64,000 nucleotides of DNA from Lichenihabitans psoromatis (GCF_004323635.1 NZ_CP036515.1:3039501-3103500); one strand, 5' to 3'. Shown: positions 9,862-18,876, numbered from the stretch's first letter. Notes: generated by a model not told the origin, from the sequence alone. Made by a program: numbers and translations.

Positions 9862-10143
9862 AGGTGATGTTCCTTGCCATGAGAGCAGGATCGGTTTGAC
9901 GTCACGCCGCAAAGCGATCCCGCGACCGCCAAGCCTGCCCACTGATCCACCCAGTCAGTACCGATGTTATGACCTGCTGGGAAGCGCGCGGACCATAAAG
10001 CTGTGATCTCGATGCCGCAACATTCACGCTATTGGCGGCTGACATGATCGAGATGGGCTTTGCAGTGAGCGATGCAACGCGGCAAAGTCGGCGAGGATCG
10101 ACGCGATCCTTCCGTTTGGTCATATCGAAAGCTGTCCACCCTG

Positions 10144-10368
10144 ATGATCGAACTGCTCCGGACCAACGATCTGATTTTGATCTCGCTAATCGAGGCGATG
10201 TTTACGGACGATCGGATCGGCTACTTCGTGGCCGACCAGCATATGAGTTCCATGGAAGGCTCGAGCGGTTTTCTGCAACGCCGGATTTTAGTGGCCGACG
10301 ACCAGATCGACCAGGCGCGGCGCTTGTTGCGGGATGCCGGTCTTGGTCAAGAGCTTAAACATGGGTGA
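10144..10368 (+). CDS. DUF2007 small protein
   Basis: A 74-residue protein with the DUF2007 pattern: an N-terminal strand ELLRTNDLILISLIEAMF, then FVADQHMSSMEGS and a C-terminal RRILVADDQIDQARRLL. Members are small ferredoxin-fold proteins of unknown function often annotated as putative signal-transducing proteins. The stop codon overlaps the ATG of the following methyltransferase gene by eight bases, so translation is likely coupled. An in-frame ATG at 10072 would give a longer form but without family similarity. Confidence 0.8.
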   Translation: MIELLRTNDLILISLIEAMFTDDRIGYFVADQHMSSMEGSSGFLQRRILVADDQIDQARRLLRDAGLGQELKHG

Positions 10369-11149
10369 GGTCGGCCAGGACCTGGGCGGCGCCCCCGACA
10401 TCACGCTCACGGCGCTTCTCGATGGTCGCTTGTCCGTCTATCAGCCCTGCGTCGGACACAAGGCCGGAACCGACGCGATCCTCTTGGCTGCTGCCGCGCC
10501 GGATCTCGGCCAAGGCACATTCGTCGATGTCGGATCTGGTGTCGGTACGGTGGGATTGCTCGTGGCGCTTAGGCAACCGGACACGACCGGACTTTTGCTC
10601 GAGCGTGGTCCCGTGGTGGCCGATCTGGCGCGTCGCAACGTCGCGCTGAACGATATGGGCGATCGGCTGAGGGTTCTGGAAGCGGATTTGTTCGACGGTG
10701 CCACGCGGGGCACGCTTCGCGATAAGGCGGATCTTGTGATCACCAATCCGCCCTTTTTTTTAGCCGGTCGCTCTCGTGTGTCGCCCCATCCGGGAAAGGC
10801 TGCTGCCCATGTGCTCGATGCAGGGCCGGGCGAGCAACATGATGGCCATGGACACTGGTTGCGAGCCGCGCTTTCCCTGCTCGGTCCGCATGGCCGATTG
10901 CTGATGATTCATCGCCCCGAAGCTTTACCCTACCTGCTCGCCGCCGCTACGGGCCGACTTGGCGAGATCCGCATCATGCCGATCCATGCGCGAGCCGGCG
11001 ATCCAGCCATTAGAATTTTGATGATGGGCACGCGCGGCAGTCGAGCACCGCTGACAATAGCCGATCGCTTTGTTCTTCACGGCGTTGGTGGTGCCTTCAC
11101 GCCGGCGGCCGCTGCCGTGCATCGCGGTGAGCCTCTGTCGTTGATGTGA
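10361..11149 (+). CDS. TrmN6-like tRNA1(Val) adenine-N6 methyltransferase
   Basis: A 262-residue class I SAM-dependent methyltransferase. FVDVGSGVGTVGLL is the SAM-binding motif I and DLVITNPPFF is the NPPF catalytic motif of N6-adenine methyltransferases. The early QPCVGHKAGTDAILLAAA stretch is typical of the YfiC/TrmN6 family, which methylates A37 of tRNA-Val in E. coli; the exact target here is inferred. The start at 10361 overlaps the DUF2007 stop. The gene is followed within a few bases by an inverted repeat shared with the converging gene. Confidence 0.85.
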   Translation: MGEVGQDLGGAPDITLTALLDGRLSVYQPCVGHKAGTDAILLAAAAPDLGQGTFVDVGSGVGTVGLLVALRQPDTTGLLLERGPVVADLARRNVALNDMGDRLRVLEADLFDGATRGTLRDKADLVITNPPFFLAGRSRVSPHPGKAAAHVLDAGPGEQHDGHGHWLRAALSLLGPHGRLLMIHRPEALPYLLAAATGRLGEIRIMPIHARAGDPAIRILMMGTRGSRAPLTIADRFVLHGVGGAFTPAAAAVHRGEPLSLM

Positions 11150-11155
11150 CCAAAA

Positions 11156-11181
11156 AAAGCCGGCTAACGAGGGCCGGCTTT
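11156..11181. terminator. Shared hairpin between converging genes
   Basis: A perfect nine-base stem (AAAGCCGGC at 11156-11164, GCCGGCTTT at 11173-11181) with an eight-base loop. Read on the minus strand it is followed by a run of seven T residues, a good intrinsic terminator for the Gly/Tyr-rich gene. On the plus strand only three T residues follow, so it is a weaker terminator for the methyltransferase gene. Confidence 0.8.
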
Positions 11182-11203
11182 CACGTTAATGTTTGATCGA
11201 CGT

Positions 11204-11632
11204 TCAGCAAACGCGAACGAGGTGCGGGCCGTAATAATCGTAGACCCGGCGGAGGCAACCGCCGTAGCCGTAACCGCCGTAACCGGCGCCATAATACCCT
11301 GGCCCGTAGGCGCCGTACCCGCCGTAGACGGATCCGAGACCAAGTCCGAGGCCGAAGCCTGCTAGCCCGTAGCCGTAACCACCATAGCCGCGATGCCCGT
11401 AACCACCATATCCACCGCGATAGCCATAACCGCCGCCGCGATAGCCACCGTAGCCGCCGTGGAACCCGCCGCCATGACGGAAGACACCGCCGCCGCCGAA
11501 ACCGCCGCCTCCGAAGCCGTGACCGCCAAATGCCGCAGCCGGCTGCACTGACGCGAGGGAGCCGCCGACAAGCGTCAGAGCCATTGCGCCGACTAATCCT
11601 GCTTTGCGAATGTTTGCTTTGAAATCAATCAT
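11204..11632 (-). CDS. Gly/Tyr-rich secreted protein
   Basis: A 142-residue protein with an N-terminal signal peptide (KAGLVGAMALTLVGGSLAS, predicted cleavage after QPAAA). The mature part is low complexity, dominated by GGYGGY, GYRGG and HGGG motifs with Phe and His. It ends in a short ordered-looking segment with two cysteines (GGCLRRVYDYYGPHLVRVC). It is probably exported to the periplasm or envelope; no catalytic domain is present. Similar proteins are common in Hyphomicrobiales and unassigned. The ATG at 11632 is chosen because the upstream extension does not look coding and would precede the signal peptide. It is terminated by the hairpin at 11156-11181. Confidence 0.75.
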   Translation of the reverse strand: MIDFKANIRKAGLVGAMALTLVGGSLASVQPAAAFGGHGFGGGGFGGGGVFRHGGGFHGGYGGYRGGGYGYRGGYGGYGHRGYGGYGYGLAGFGLGLGLGSVYGGYGAYGPGYYGAGYGGYGYGGCLRRVYDYYGPHLVRVC

Positions 11633-11953
11633 TGTGTGATGTCCAAACTGTCTATTTCTCAAAAACAACGCCCATTCTGATGTATGGTTCCGCGATGTCT
11701 TGAAGTCTAGGGGACGTTCGACACAGGCCAGCAACTAAGCTTGTGTTCATCTTGCGTTCATCTACCATTCATCTTGCCGATCAAGGCGAGCAGGCCGTCC
11801 GTCATAATATGCCGACGGCGTGAGGATCGATCCGAAAGCGACGTCGGACGTTTGATGGTTGGGCCATCGTGTCTGCGCCTGTAGAAGGCTGTGGACGGCG
11901 GCCTAGATTGACTATTCCGGCTGTCGCAACCGCAGCCAGCACCTAGGAGCATC
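11633..11953. other. Intergenic region, 321 bases
   Basis: This divergent spacer separates the Gly/Tyr-rich gene from gloA and should hold both promoters. A short minus-strand open frame near 11758-11955 has no recognisable protein features and I do not call it. No inverted repeat or RNA gene stands out. Confidence 0.5.
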
Positions 11954-12394
11954 ATGCGCTATCTTCACACAATGGTCCGCGTCGCGGATCTCGACAAGAC
12001 CCTGGCGTTCTTTTGCGGACAGCTTGGCATGACCGAGACCCGCCGTATCGAGAATGAGAAAGGCCGCTTCACGCTGGTGTTTCTCGCTTCGAGCGATGAT
12101 GTCGAAGCGGGGCGGGCGCATCAGGCACCCCTGCTCGAACTCACCTACAACTGGGACCCGGAAAGCTATTCGGGCGGCCGGAACTTCGGCCATCTCGCCT
12201 ACGAGGTCGATAATATCTACGATCTCTGCGATCGCCTCATGAAGGCCGGTGTCACGATCAATCGCCCGCCGCGCGACGGCCACATGGCCTTCGTGCGCTC
12301 GCCCGACAACATCTCGCTCGAGCTTCTGCAAAAAGGTGGCCCGCTCGCGCCTGCCGAGCCTTGGCTGTCCATGAAGAATACAGGAGAATGGTAG
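11954..12394 (+). CDS. gloA: Lactoylglutathione lyase (glyoxalase I)
   Basis: A 146-residue VOC-fold enzyme that isomerises the methylglyoxal-glutathione hemithioacetal to S-lactoylglutathione. The N-terminus MRYLHTMVRVADLDKTLAFF, the central ELTYNWD and FGHLAYEVDNIY segments, and SLELLQK near the end match bacterial GloA and supply the His/Glu metal ligands. It is cytosolic. A nucleoside deaminase gene follows 45 bases downstream on the same strand. Confidence 0.92.
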   Translation: MRYLHTMVRVADLDKTLAFFCGQLGMTETRRIENEKGRFTLVFLASSDDVEAGRAHQAPLLELTYNWDPESYSGGRNFGHLAYEVDNIYDLCDRLMKAGVTINRPPRDGHMAFVRSPDNISLELLQKGGPLAPAEPWLSMKNTGEW

Positions 12395-12439
12395 CAAGCT
12401 CTTGCGGTTCGCGAGGGTCAACGACTCTCTGCGGGTAAG

Positions 12440-12916
12440 ATGATGGCGTCCGATCACGATTTTCTGCTGCAAGCCGTGGCTTTGTCGAAATCCAATATGG
12501 AGCAGGGCCGCGGTGGTCCCTTTGGGGCCGTCATCGTGCGCGACGGGGTCGTGATCGGAGAAGGCTGGAATGCGGTGACGTCGTCAAACGATCCGACGGC
12601 GCATGCGGAGATCATCGCGATCCGGCGCGCCTGCGAGGCGGTCGGTTCGTTCTCGCTCGACGGCGCAACGATCTTTTCAAGCTGCGAACCCTGTCCGATG
12701 TGCCTGTCGGCCATCTATTGGGCACGCATGGAGCGGCTCGTCTATGCCAATACGCGGCACGAAGCCGCTGCAATCGGCTTCGACGATGCCTTTCTCTATG
12801 ATGAGGTGCCGAAAGACGCTGCGGACCGGTCGCTCCCGACCGAACATGTGGTGTCTCCGGAAGCCAGGGCGGTGTTCGACGCTTGGGCGGCCAAAAGCGA
12901 TAAGGTGGAGTACTAG
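12440..12916 (+). CDS. Guanine deaminase-type nucleoside deaminase
   Basis: A 158-residue zinc-dependent deaminase of the CDA superfamily. HAEI (zinc His and catalytic Glu) and SCEPCPMC (two zinc Cys) are intact. Overall layout, including TSSNDPTAHAE, AIYWAR, GFDD and a C-terminal KVEY, closely resembles the Bacillus GuaD guanine deaminase, so conversion of guanine to xanthine is the best guess. Two adjacent ATG codons are possible starts. The malonyl-CoA decarboxylase gene begins five bases after its stop. Confidence 0.85.
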   Translation: MMASDHDFLLQAVALSKSNMEQGRGGPFGAVIVRDGVVIGEGWNAVTSSNDPTAHAEIIAIRRACEAVGSFSLDGATIFSSCEPCPMCLSAIYWARMERLVYANTRHEAAAIGFDDAFLYDEVPKDAADRSLPTEHVVSPEARAVFDAWAAKSDKVEY

Positions 12917-12921
12917 CCCCG

Positions 12922-14331
12922 ATGTCGGACGTCTCGACGGTCTTTTCGGGTTCTGGCGCGGGCATGCGGGCCCGCAGCGCCTCCTACGTGTCGGATTTGA
13001 TCCAATCGGTGGCCGATCGAGGGCGGCTCCTGATCGGTTATCCGCGCCTGTCCGGCGGCGACCACCCCGCCGTCTTGCGACTGGCAGAGGCATTGATGTC
13101 GGTCCGTGGCGAAGCCTCGGGCGTGGCTCTCGCGCAGCAAATGCTGCAGGCTTATGCGGCGCTGCCGATCGCGGAGCGTCGTATCGTTCTCAACGACATG
13201 GCGCGCCGCTATGGCCCTGACCTCACGGCTCTGTTGGCCGCCTCCAAGGCGTTCCTGGCCACCCCGACCCTGGCGCTCGCCGCCACGGTCCAGAAGGCTG
13301 CCGAACCCCGCGCGCTCGAACTCATTCGGCGGCTCAATCTGGCGCCCGGCGGGACACCGTCGCTGGTTGCCATGCGGGCCGATCTTCTCGCGTGCATCGG
13401 CAGTGATCCGCTTTTGGCAGATCTCGATCGTGCCTTCGCGGCGTCTTTTGCGTCCTGGTTCAATCGCGGCTTTCTGGAGATGCAGCGGATCGACTGGTCC
13501 ACGTCGGCCAATGTGCTCGAGAAGATCATCCGCTACGAGGCGGTTCACGCCATATCGGGTTGGGACGATCTGCGCCGTCGGCTCGCGCCGCAGGATCGAC
13601 GCCTTTATGCGTTCTTCCACCCCGCCTTGATCGACGAGCCCTTGATCTTCGTCGAGGTGGCGCTGACGACCGCAATCCCAAGCACCATCGCGCCGCTCTT
13701 GGCCGGCCAACCCTCTCCGGCCCCGGACACCCCGGCCAACACAGCCGTCTTTTATTCGATTTCGAACGCACAGGCGGGTCTTCGGGGCGTCTCGTTCGGC
13801 AATTTTCTCATCAAACACGTGGTCGAGGAACTCAAGCGCGAGTTGCCGCGCCTGCAGACCTTTGTCACGCTATCGCCCGTTCCGGGGTTTGCGGCTTGGC
13901 TCACGTCGGTGATCGATAACGACACGGATGGTCTGCTCAGCCCCGAGGATCGGCGCGTCCTGAACTTCGTCGATCGACCGAACTGGCACGAGAAGGCCAG
14001 TGCGAGCGAGCCGGTTCATCGCGTGCTGCTGCCGCTGGCGGCGCATTATTTCCTGCGCGCGCGGACGCCCGGCGGACGGGTCATCGACCCGGTTGCACGG
14101 TTCCACCTCGGCAACGGAGCGCGGCTCGAACGCATCAATCCGCTTGGCGACGTGTCGCGCAAAGGCTTGGCGACGTCGCACGGGCTGATGGTCAACTACA
14201 TCTACAATCGCGACGAGATCGAAGCCAACCACGAGATCTTCGCCAATAAAAATGAGGTCGTGGCTGCCAGCGCCGTCCGCAAATTGCTGCGGTCCCGTGC
14301 CGTGCCGAAGACCGTCGCTTCCCACGCATAA
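12922..14331 (+). CDS. Malonyl-CoA decarboxylase
   Basis: A 469-residue enzyme that decarboxylates malonyl-CoA to acetyl-CoA. It has the helical N-terminal region and the acetyltransferase-like C-terminal half. Family signatures include HPALIDEPLIFVEVALT, FYSISNAQAGLRGVSFGNFL, TLSPVPGF and the HLGNGA segment with the catalytic His. In rhizobia it is often part of mat operons with malonyl-CoA synthetase; no such partner is seen here. The next gene, tenA, starts 12 bases downstream, so the run from the deaminase through tenA may be one transcript. Confidence 0.92.
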   Translation: MSDVSTVFSGSGAGMRARSASYVSDLIQSVADRGRLLIGYPRLSGGDHPAVLRLAEALMSVRGEASGVALAQQMLQAYAALPIAERRIVLNDMARRYGPDLTALLAASKAFLATPTLALAATVQKAAEPRALELIRRLNLAPGGTPSLVAMRADLLACIGSDPLLADLDRAFAASFASWFNRGFLEMQRIDWSTSANVLEKIIRYEAVHAISGWDDLRRRLAPQDRRLYAFFHPALIDEPLIFVEVALTTAIPSTIAPLLAGQPSPAPDTPANTAVFYSISNAQAGLRGVSFGNFLIKHVVEELKRELPRLQTFVTLSPVPGFAAWLTSVIDNDTDGLLSPEDRRVLNFVDRPNWHEKASASEPVHRVLLPLAAHYFLRARTPGGRVIDPVARFHLGNGARLERINPLGDVSRKGLATSHGLMVNYIYNRDEIEANHEIFANKNEVVAASAVRKLLRSRAVPKTVASHA

Positions 14332-14343
14332 GGAATTTTCAGC

Positions 14344-15003
14344 ATGTTTTCGACTGATGCCTGGGCGCGGAACACGGCTCTTTACGAGCGCATCCGCACC
14401 ATGCCGTTCAATCAGAACCTCGCGGACGGCACGCTGCCGCTGAAGCTGTTCCGGCACTACATCATCCAGGACGCGCATTACCTCGTCGCCTTTGCGCAGG
14501 CACTTGCGATCGCCTCCGCCAAAGCGGACCACCCCGATCACGTGGTACAATTCGCGCAGGGCGCGGCAGGCGCGATCGCGGTCGAACGGGAGTTGCACAC
14601 CGGCTACTTCCGCACCTTTGGGGTCACGCCGGACGAGGTGGCGTCAACGCCGGTTTCACCAGCGGCTCATCATTACATCAGCTTTTTGATCGCAACCGGC
14701 TTTCGGGAGCCGCTGGCGGTTCATCTCGCGGCGCTGCTGCCGTGTTTCTGGGTCTATCGCGAGGTCGGCCGCGATATTCTCGGACGTGCCTCGACCGATA
14801 ATCCCTACCGGGCCTGGATCGACGCCTATGGCGGTGAGGACTTCTCGACCGCGGTCGATGCCATGATCGCCACCACCGACGCTCTGGCCGCAGAAGCGGG
14901 CGCGCCCATCGTCGCTGCGATGCACGCGGCCTTCACGCGCGCCACGCAACTCGAATGGATGTTTTGGGACTCGGCCTATCGCGATGCGGGTTGGCCGGTT
15001 TGA
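14344..15003 (+). CDS. tenA: TenA-family thiaminase II
   Basis: A 219-residue all-helical enzyme of the TenA family, which salvages thiamin by hydrolysing aminopyrimidine breakdown products. LRHY-like FRHYIIQDAHYL (about 36-47), the aromatic helices and LLPCFWVYREVG with Cys134 (equivalent to the Bacillus TenA catalytic Cys) are present. No other thiamin genes lie nearby. The ATG follows an AAGGAATTTTCAGC leader, a good ribosome binding site. Confidence 0.9.
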   Translation: MFSTDAWARNTALYERIRTMPFNQNLADGTLPLKLFRHYIIQDAHYLVAFAQALAIASAKADHPDHVVQFAQGAAGAIAVERELHTGYFRTFGVTPDEVASTPVSPAAHHYISFLIATGFREPLAVHLAALLPCFWVYREVGRDILGRASTDNPYRAWIDAYGGEDFSTAVDAMIATTDALAAEAGAPIVAAMHAAFTRATQLEWMFWDSAYRDAGWPV

Positions 15004-15025
15004 TCGCCGAACACGTAAGAGTGCG

Positions 15026-15676
15026 ATGCACCTGATCAGCGCGGCGGGCCTCGAAAATGCGATCCTGCATTTTGGCTATGCAGCAGTTTTCCTCGTCATC
15101 GCGCTTGAAAGCGCAGGCCTGCCATTGCCGGGCGAAGCCACGCTGATCTCCGCCGCGATCTATGCCGCCGCCACCCACGCCTTATCGCTGCCGTTGATCA
15201 TCATGGCGGCAACAGGCGGCGCGATCATCGGCGACAATATTGGGTTTTGGGTCGGCCACCGCTTCGGTTTCGAGCTGCTGCTGCGATATGGCAAACACAT
15301 CGGGCTCGGCGAACCGCAGTTGAAGCTCGGTCAATATGTCTTTGCAAAATACGGCGGGACGATCGTGTTCGTCGGCCGCTTCGTCGCGGTGCTGCGCGCC
15401 TTCGCGGCCGTGCTGGCTGGCGCAAACCGCTACCCGTGGGGTAAATTCCTGCTGTTCAATGCCGCTGGCGCCCTCATCTGGGCGACAGTCTACGGCTGCG
15501 CAGCTTTCTGGTTCGGACGCTCGATCCATCGGTTCATGGGGCCGGTTGGACTGGGGCTCGGCCTTTTGGCGCTCGTCGCAATGGTCGTCGGCTGGCGGAT
15601 CGTCAAGCAGCAGCAGGCTGCCCTTCAGTTAGAGGCGGAACGCGCCTATCCGGGGCCGCTCTCGGCTCACGTCTGA
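15026..15676 (+). CDS. DedA-family membrane protein
   Basis: A 216-residue inner-membrane protein of the DedA/VTT family, implicated in flipping lipid carriers and in envelope homeostasis. Typical motifs: FLVIALESAGLPLPGEA near the N-terminus, GDNIGFWVGHRFG, FVGRFVAVLRAFAAVLAG (the R-F-x-R-x re-entrant region) and NAAGALIWATVYG. The start is the ATG at 15026; a longer in-frame form overlaps tenA. It is convergent with the esterase gene. Confidence 0.88.
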   Translation: MHLISAAGLENAILHFGYAAVFLVIALESAGLPLPGEATLISAAIYAAATHALSLPLIIMAATGGAIIGDNIGFWVGHRFGFELLLRYGKHIGLGEPQLKLGQYVFAKYGGTIVFVGRFVAVLRAFAAVLAGANRYPWGKFLLFNAAGALIWATVYGCAAFWFGRSIHRFMGPVGLGLGLLALVAMVVGWRIVKQQQAALQLEAERAYPGPLSAHV

Positions 15677-15714
15677 CGCGCGTCGGCTCGACGACTCAGA
15701 CGCGCTGTCGCAGC

Positions 15715-16881
15715 CTAGCAAGCCTGGAGGAAGAACCGAATCATCTCGGCCGACGCGTCTGGGCCATCCGGATCGGTATATGAGCCGGATCGACTGCCAC
15801 CCGCCCAAGCGTGGCCGGCGCCCCCAAGGCTCCAATTCTCGAAGCGGATCGCGCCTTTGCCGTCTCGACCCAATGTCCTGACGAAAGATCGCCCGCTGAG
15901 ACAAGCCCCGCTTTCGGTCTCGATCCGCAGTCCGGTTTCGCGTGCCGTGATCTGCGCCACGATGGCATCGGCATTGTGCGGATGCACGGTCCGATCGGCG
16001 TCGCCATGCAGCACGATGACCGGGATCGCCCGCTCGAGCAGGCTGTGCTGGATGGTTTCGACCGTCGCGGCCTGTCCGAACCAGCCGCCTTTTGTGCCGC
16101 CGTTGCCCTGCATCGCCGAAAAGGCCGATGACATGTCGGATGCAGCTCCGTAGGCGAGGCCCGAATGGATGCCCACCGCCGCATAGAGGTCGGGATAGAG
16201 TTCAGCCAGAATGGCCGCCATAGCGCCCCCCGCCGAAAGACCTGCCACGAATGTGCGGTTCGGGCCGAAGCCGAATTCGGCGGCAACCTCGCGCGTCAGT
16301 CCGGCCAAAATGCCGGGCTCGCCCGCGTCGCGGTGCTGATCTTTCGGCTCGAACCAATTCCAGCACCCGGATGCGTTGGCGCTTCGGCTCTGCTCGGGAT
16401 AGACGACCGCGACATTATGCCGGGCCGCAATATCATTCATGCGCGTTCCGACCGCGAAATCATCCGGGTTCTGCGAGCAGCCATGCAGCATGACCAAGAG
16501 AGCGGTCGGCTTCTTCTCGAGGTCGGGGCGGAAAAGCTTAAAATTGCGCGACCCGTAGCGCTCCGCATGCGACCGCATGACGAAACTGCCACGCGTGGCA
16601 TCCGCCTTCACGTCCGTCGTGTTGGCGGCGCTCGGCCAAAACGGGGATGTGAAGGACGATAAGGTGCTGGCCAGCGCCGCCACATTGCCGGGCGGGGCGC
16701 AGCATGTGGCCGGATCGCGCTCAGCGCGTGAACTCACGGACGCACCGGGGCCGACAATCGTCTTGGCGACGACATCGCCCACGCCGGACACCGCCTTGCG
16801 GATCAGATCGGTGGCCTCGCCGAGGTCGCCGTTTCGCAACAGACGCGTCGCGGCTTCGATGGCTTTATTGATGGCGGGCAT
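15715..16881 (-). CDS. PHB-depolymerase-type esterase
   Basis: A 388-residue alpha/beta hydrolase of the LpqC/PHB depolymerase esterase family. The oxyanion LHGCSQNPDDFA, the nucleophile motif GLSAGG, the acid region LHGDADRTVHP and the late GAGHAWAGG with the catalytic His are all visible. An N-terminal 95-residue region lacks an obvious signal peptide, so it may act inside the cell. The ATG at 16881 has GGAAAG eight to ten bases upstream; an upstream TTG at 16896 is less likely. It points toward DedA and lies just downstream of two ketone-body genes, fitting polyhydroxybutyrate or ester turnover. Confidence 0.85.
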   Translation of the reverse strand: MPAINKAIEAATRLLRNGDLGEATDLIRKAVSGVGDVVAKTIVGPGASVSSRAERDPATCCAPPGNVAALASTLSSFTSPFWPSAANTTDVKADATRGSFVMRSHAERYGSRNFKLFRPDLEKKPTALLVMLHGCSQNPDDFAVGTRMNDIAARHNVAVVYPEQSRSANASGCWNWFEPKDQHRDAGEPGILAGLTREVAAEFGFGPNRTFVAGLSAGGAMAAILAELYPDLYAAVGIHSGLAYGAASDMSSAFSAMQGNGGTKGGWFGQAATVETIQHSLLERAIPVIVLHGDADRTVHPHNADAIVAQITARETGLRIETESGACLSGRSFVRTLGRDGKGAIRFENWSLGGAGHAWAGGSRSGSYTDPDGPDASAEMIRFFLQAC

Positions 16882-17016
16882 CAGCACTCTTTCCAATGGT
16901 TGAGTGACGGTGCCCGTCGCGCAACCATCGTCATCTCACCACCAATCGACATGACCCGGAAGATGGTGCAGTGCAGCAAAAACGTCAAGCCGGGCGCCAC
17001 AGGCCGAAACGCAAAG

Positions 17017-17047
17017 AAGCGCGCGATCCTGATCGGATGGCGCGCTT
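17017..17047 (-). terminator. Hairpin downstream of acetoacetate decarboxylase
   Basis: AAGCGCGC at 17017-17024 pairs with GCGCGCTT at 17040-17047; the loop can extend the stem with one mismatch. On the minus strand it is followed by an interrupted T-rich stretch. It lies 34 bases past the acetoacetate decarboxylase stop, so it is a plausible but weak terminator. Confidence 0.4.
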
Positions 17048-17080
17048 TCCTAGGTCTTGAGCGGCGTCGCTCGAGCTGGT

Positions 17081-17893
17081 TCAGCCCGCGACGGCGTGGG
17101 CCGAGGTCTCGCGATTGGCGGGCTCGCCGACCCGCTCCTGGGTGCTGCGTTCGGTGATATAGTCGTGGACGACGCGCCCGTAGGGCAGCGTGAGATCGGC
17201 GATGATGTGGGTGGCGCCGACGATGCGGCGGACCGGCAGATCGGCGACCGGAGCGTTGACATGCGGCACGAGGTGCAAACGCGCCGGCCCGCTCCAAGAC
17301 CCCTTAATCGTGATGTCCTCGATGTTGAGGGCCACGAGCTGACAGATCTCGGCATTGCCGTCGATGCCCGGGATGATCTTGAGATTGATCTGCGTTTTGG
17401 CCAGGGACTTCATGGTGCGCTGCTGGTCGCCCGCCATGGCGACATGCTTATAGCCCATCGTGCCCATCGCGACCTGCTGGCCCGCATATTCCAAGGTGCC
17501 GGTCAGGGTGTCCTTCACGAGCTCCAGCTTGGGATGTGCGTATTTCTTGGGGAAGCCCCAGATCTCGCGACCCGCCGCGATGGGTGCTTCGTCATCGAGA
17601 TACATCTGCGACACGAAGCTGACATCCTCGCCCTTGAAGCGGCACGGGATCACGATGCCGCTCTCGGTATAATCGCCGAAGCCGGATGAATCCGGCATCT
17701 TGATCCATTCGTAGACCACGATCGGTTGTTCGATCGGCTCCAGCGGCTCGGGAAGGTGATGACGGATCAACTCCGGATCCGTCTCGTAGGTGATGGTGAA
17801 ATATTCCCGATCGACGAACCGATACGGCCCGGCCGGATAGCTCGGGCTCGCCAGCGGGGTCGAGCGAAGTTGGAGGATATCCTCGGCTTTCAT
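17081..17893 (-). CDS. Acetoacetate decarboxylase
   Basis: A 270-residue protein of the acetoacetate decarboxylase fold, converting acetoacetate to acetone and CO2 through a Schiff-base lysine. The catalytic region GREIWGFPKKYAHP matches the family, and YEWIKMPDSSGFGDYTESG supplies acidic active-site residues. The ATG at 17893 is preceded by GAGG nine bases upstream. It sits directly downstream of 3-hydroxybutyrate dehydrogenase in the same direction (23-base gap), implying a route from 3-hydroxybutyrate to acetone. Confidence 0.92.
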   Translation of the reverse strand: MKAEDILQLRSTPLASPSYPAGPYRFVDREYFTITYETDPELIRHHLPEPLEPIEQPIVVYEWIKMPDSSGFGDYTESGIVIPCRFKGEDVSFVSQMYLDDEAPIAAGREIWGFPKKYAHPKLELVKDTLTGTLEYAGQQVAMGTMGYKHVAMAGDQQRTMKSLAKTQINLKIIPGIDGNAEICQLVALNIEDITIKGSWSGPARLHLVPHVNAPVADLPVRRIVGATHIIADLTLPYGRVVHDYITERSTQERVGEPANRETSAHAVAG

Positions 17894-17916
17894 GATGCTG
17901 CCTCGTCGTTGCGGAG

Positions 17917-18699
17917 CTATTCGGCCGTCCAGCCGCCGTCGATCGGCAGGATGGTGCCGGTGATCGATTTGGCCGCATCGGACGCCAGGAACACCGCGAG
18001 AGCCGCGACCTCGTCGACGGTGACGAATTGCTTGGTCGGCTGGGCATGCAGCAGCACGTCGTTGATGACCTGCTCCTTGGTCATGTTGCGGGCCTGCATC
18101 GTGTCCGGGATCTGCTTTTCGACCAGCGGCGTCCACACGTAGCCGGGGCAGATCGCATTGGCCGTGATGCCGAAGGTGGCGGCTTCCAGCGCCACCGTCT
18201 TGGTCAGGCCGGCGATGCCGTGTTTGGCCGCCACGTAGGCCGACTTGTAGGGCGACGCGACGAGCGCGTGCGCCGATGCCGTGTTGATGATGCGGCCCCA
18301 TTTGCGAGCCTTCATGCCGGGCAGGGCGGCGCGGATTGCGTGGAACGCCGCCGTCAGGTTGATGGCGATGATCTGGTCCCATTTGTCGACCGGGAAGTCT
18401 TCGATCGGTGCGACGAACTGAATGCCTGCATTGTTGACCAGCAGATCGACGCTGCCGAAAGTGTTTTCCGCATCCGCGATCATGGTGGCGATCTCGGCGC
18501 CTTTGGACATGTCGGCGCCCGAATAATGCGCCGTGACGCCGAATTCGCTCTCGATGGCGGAACGCTCCCGCTCGATCGCCGACGCATCGCCGAAACCATT
18601 GATCACGACATTGGCGCCCTGCTGGGCATAGGCGCGCGCGATCGCGAGGCCGATGCCGCTGGTGGAGCCGGTCACGACGGCGGTTTTGCCTTTGAGCAT
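17917..18699 (-). CDS. bdhA: D-3-hydroxybutyrate dehydrogenase
   Basis: A 260-residue short-chain dehydrogenase/reductase. The cofactor motif TGSTSGIG begins near residue 9, NNAG follows in the middle, and the catalytic set is SAHA...YVAAKHG. ICPGYVWTPLVEKQI and the C-terminal PIDGGWTAE are characteristic of 3-hydroxybutyrate dehydrogenases. It interconverts 3-hydroxybutyrate and acetoacetate with NAD. The ATG at 18699 has AAAGGA seven bases upstream, so I prefer it to an upstream in-frame start. It leads the acetoacetate decarboxylase gene and is divergent from the patatin gene. Confidence 0.92.
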   Translation of the reverse strand: MLKGKTAVVTGSTSGIGLAIARAYAQQGANVVINGFGDASAIERERSAIESEFGVTAHYSGADMSKGAEIATMIADAENTFGSVDLLVNNAGIQFVAPIEDFPVDKWDQIIAINLTAAFHAIRAALPGMKARKWGRIINTASAHALVASPYKSAYVAAKHGIAGLTKTVALEAATFGITANAICPGYVWTPLVEKQIPDTMQARNMTKEQVINDVLLHAQPTKQFVTVDEVAALAVFLASDAAKSITGTILPIDGGWTAE

Positions 18700-18876
18700 G
18701 ATGTGTCCTTTGCCGGAATTGTCGAGCGCCAAGCGGCCGGTCTTGCGGAACCGCCGCTGTTTTGGAGAACCGAGTTGACGGTACGACGAAGCTTTCGCTT
18801 CGGTAAGATGACAGGGCAGGCGATTATCCCGCCATCGCGTTCGTCACACGCTCGTCAGCGATCGTCCGTATGGCCC

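Noticed and set aside
11204..11560. Repetitive GGC/CCG-rich tract as a CRISPR or satellite array
   Set aside because: Repeats are codon-level Gly/Tyr repeats inside a coding gene with a signal peptide; no regular spacer structure.
15677..15714. Imperfect GCGCGTC/GACGCGC repeat between dedA and the esterase as a terminator
   Set aside because: Long loop, short stem and no T run on either strand.
18028..18876. N-terminal extension of the patatin frame
   Set aside because: It runs antisense through bdhA and its translation has no patatin-like or other domain features.
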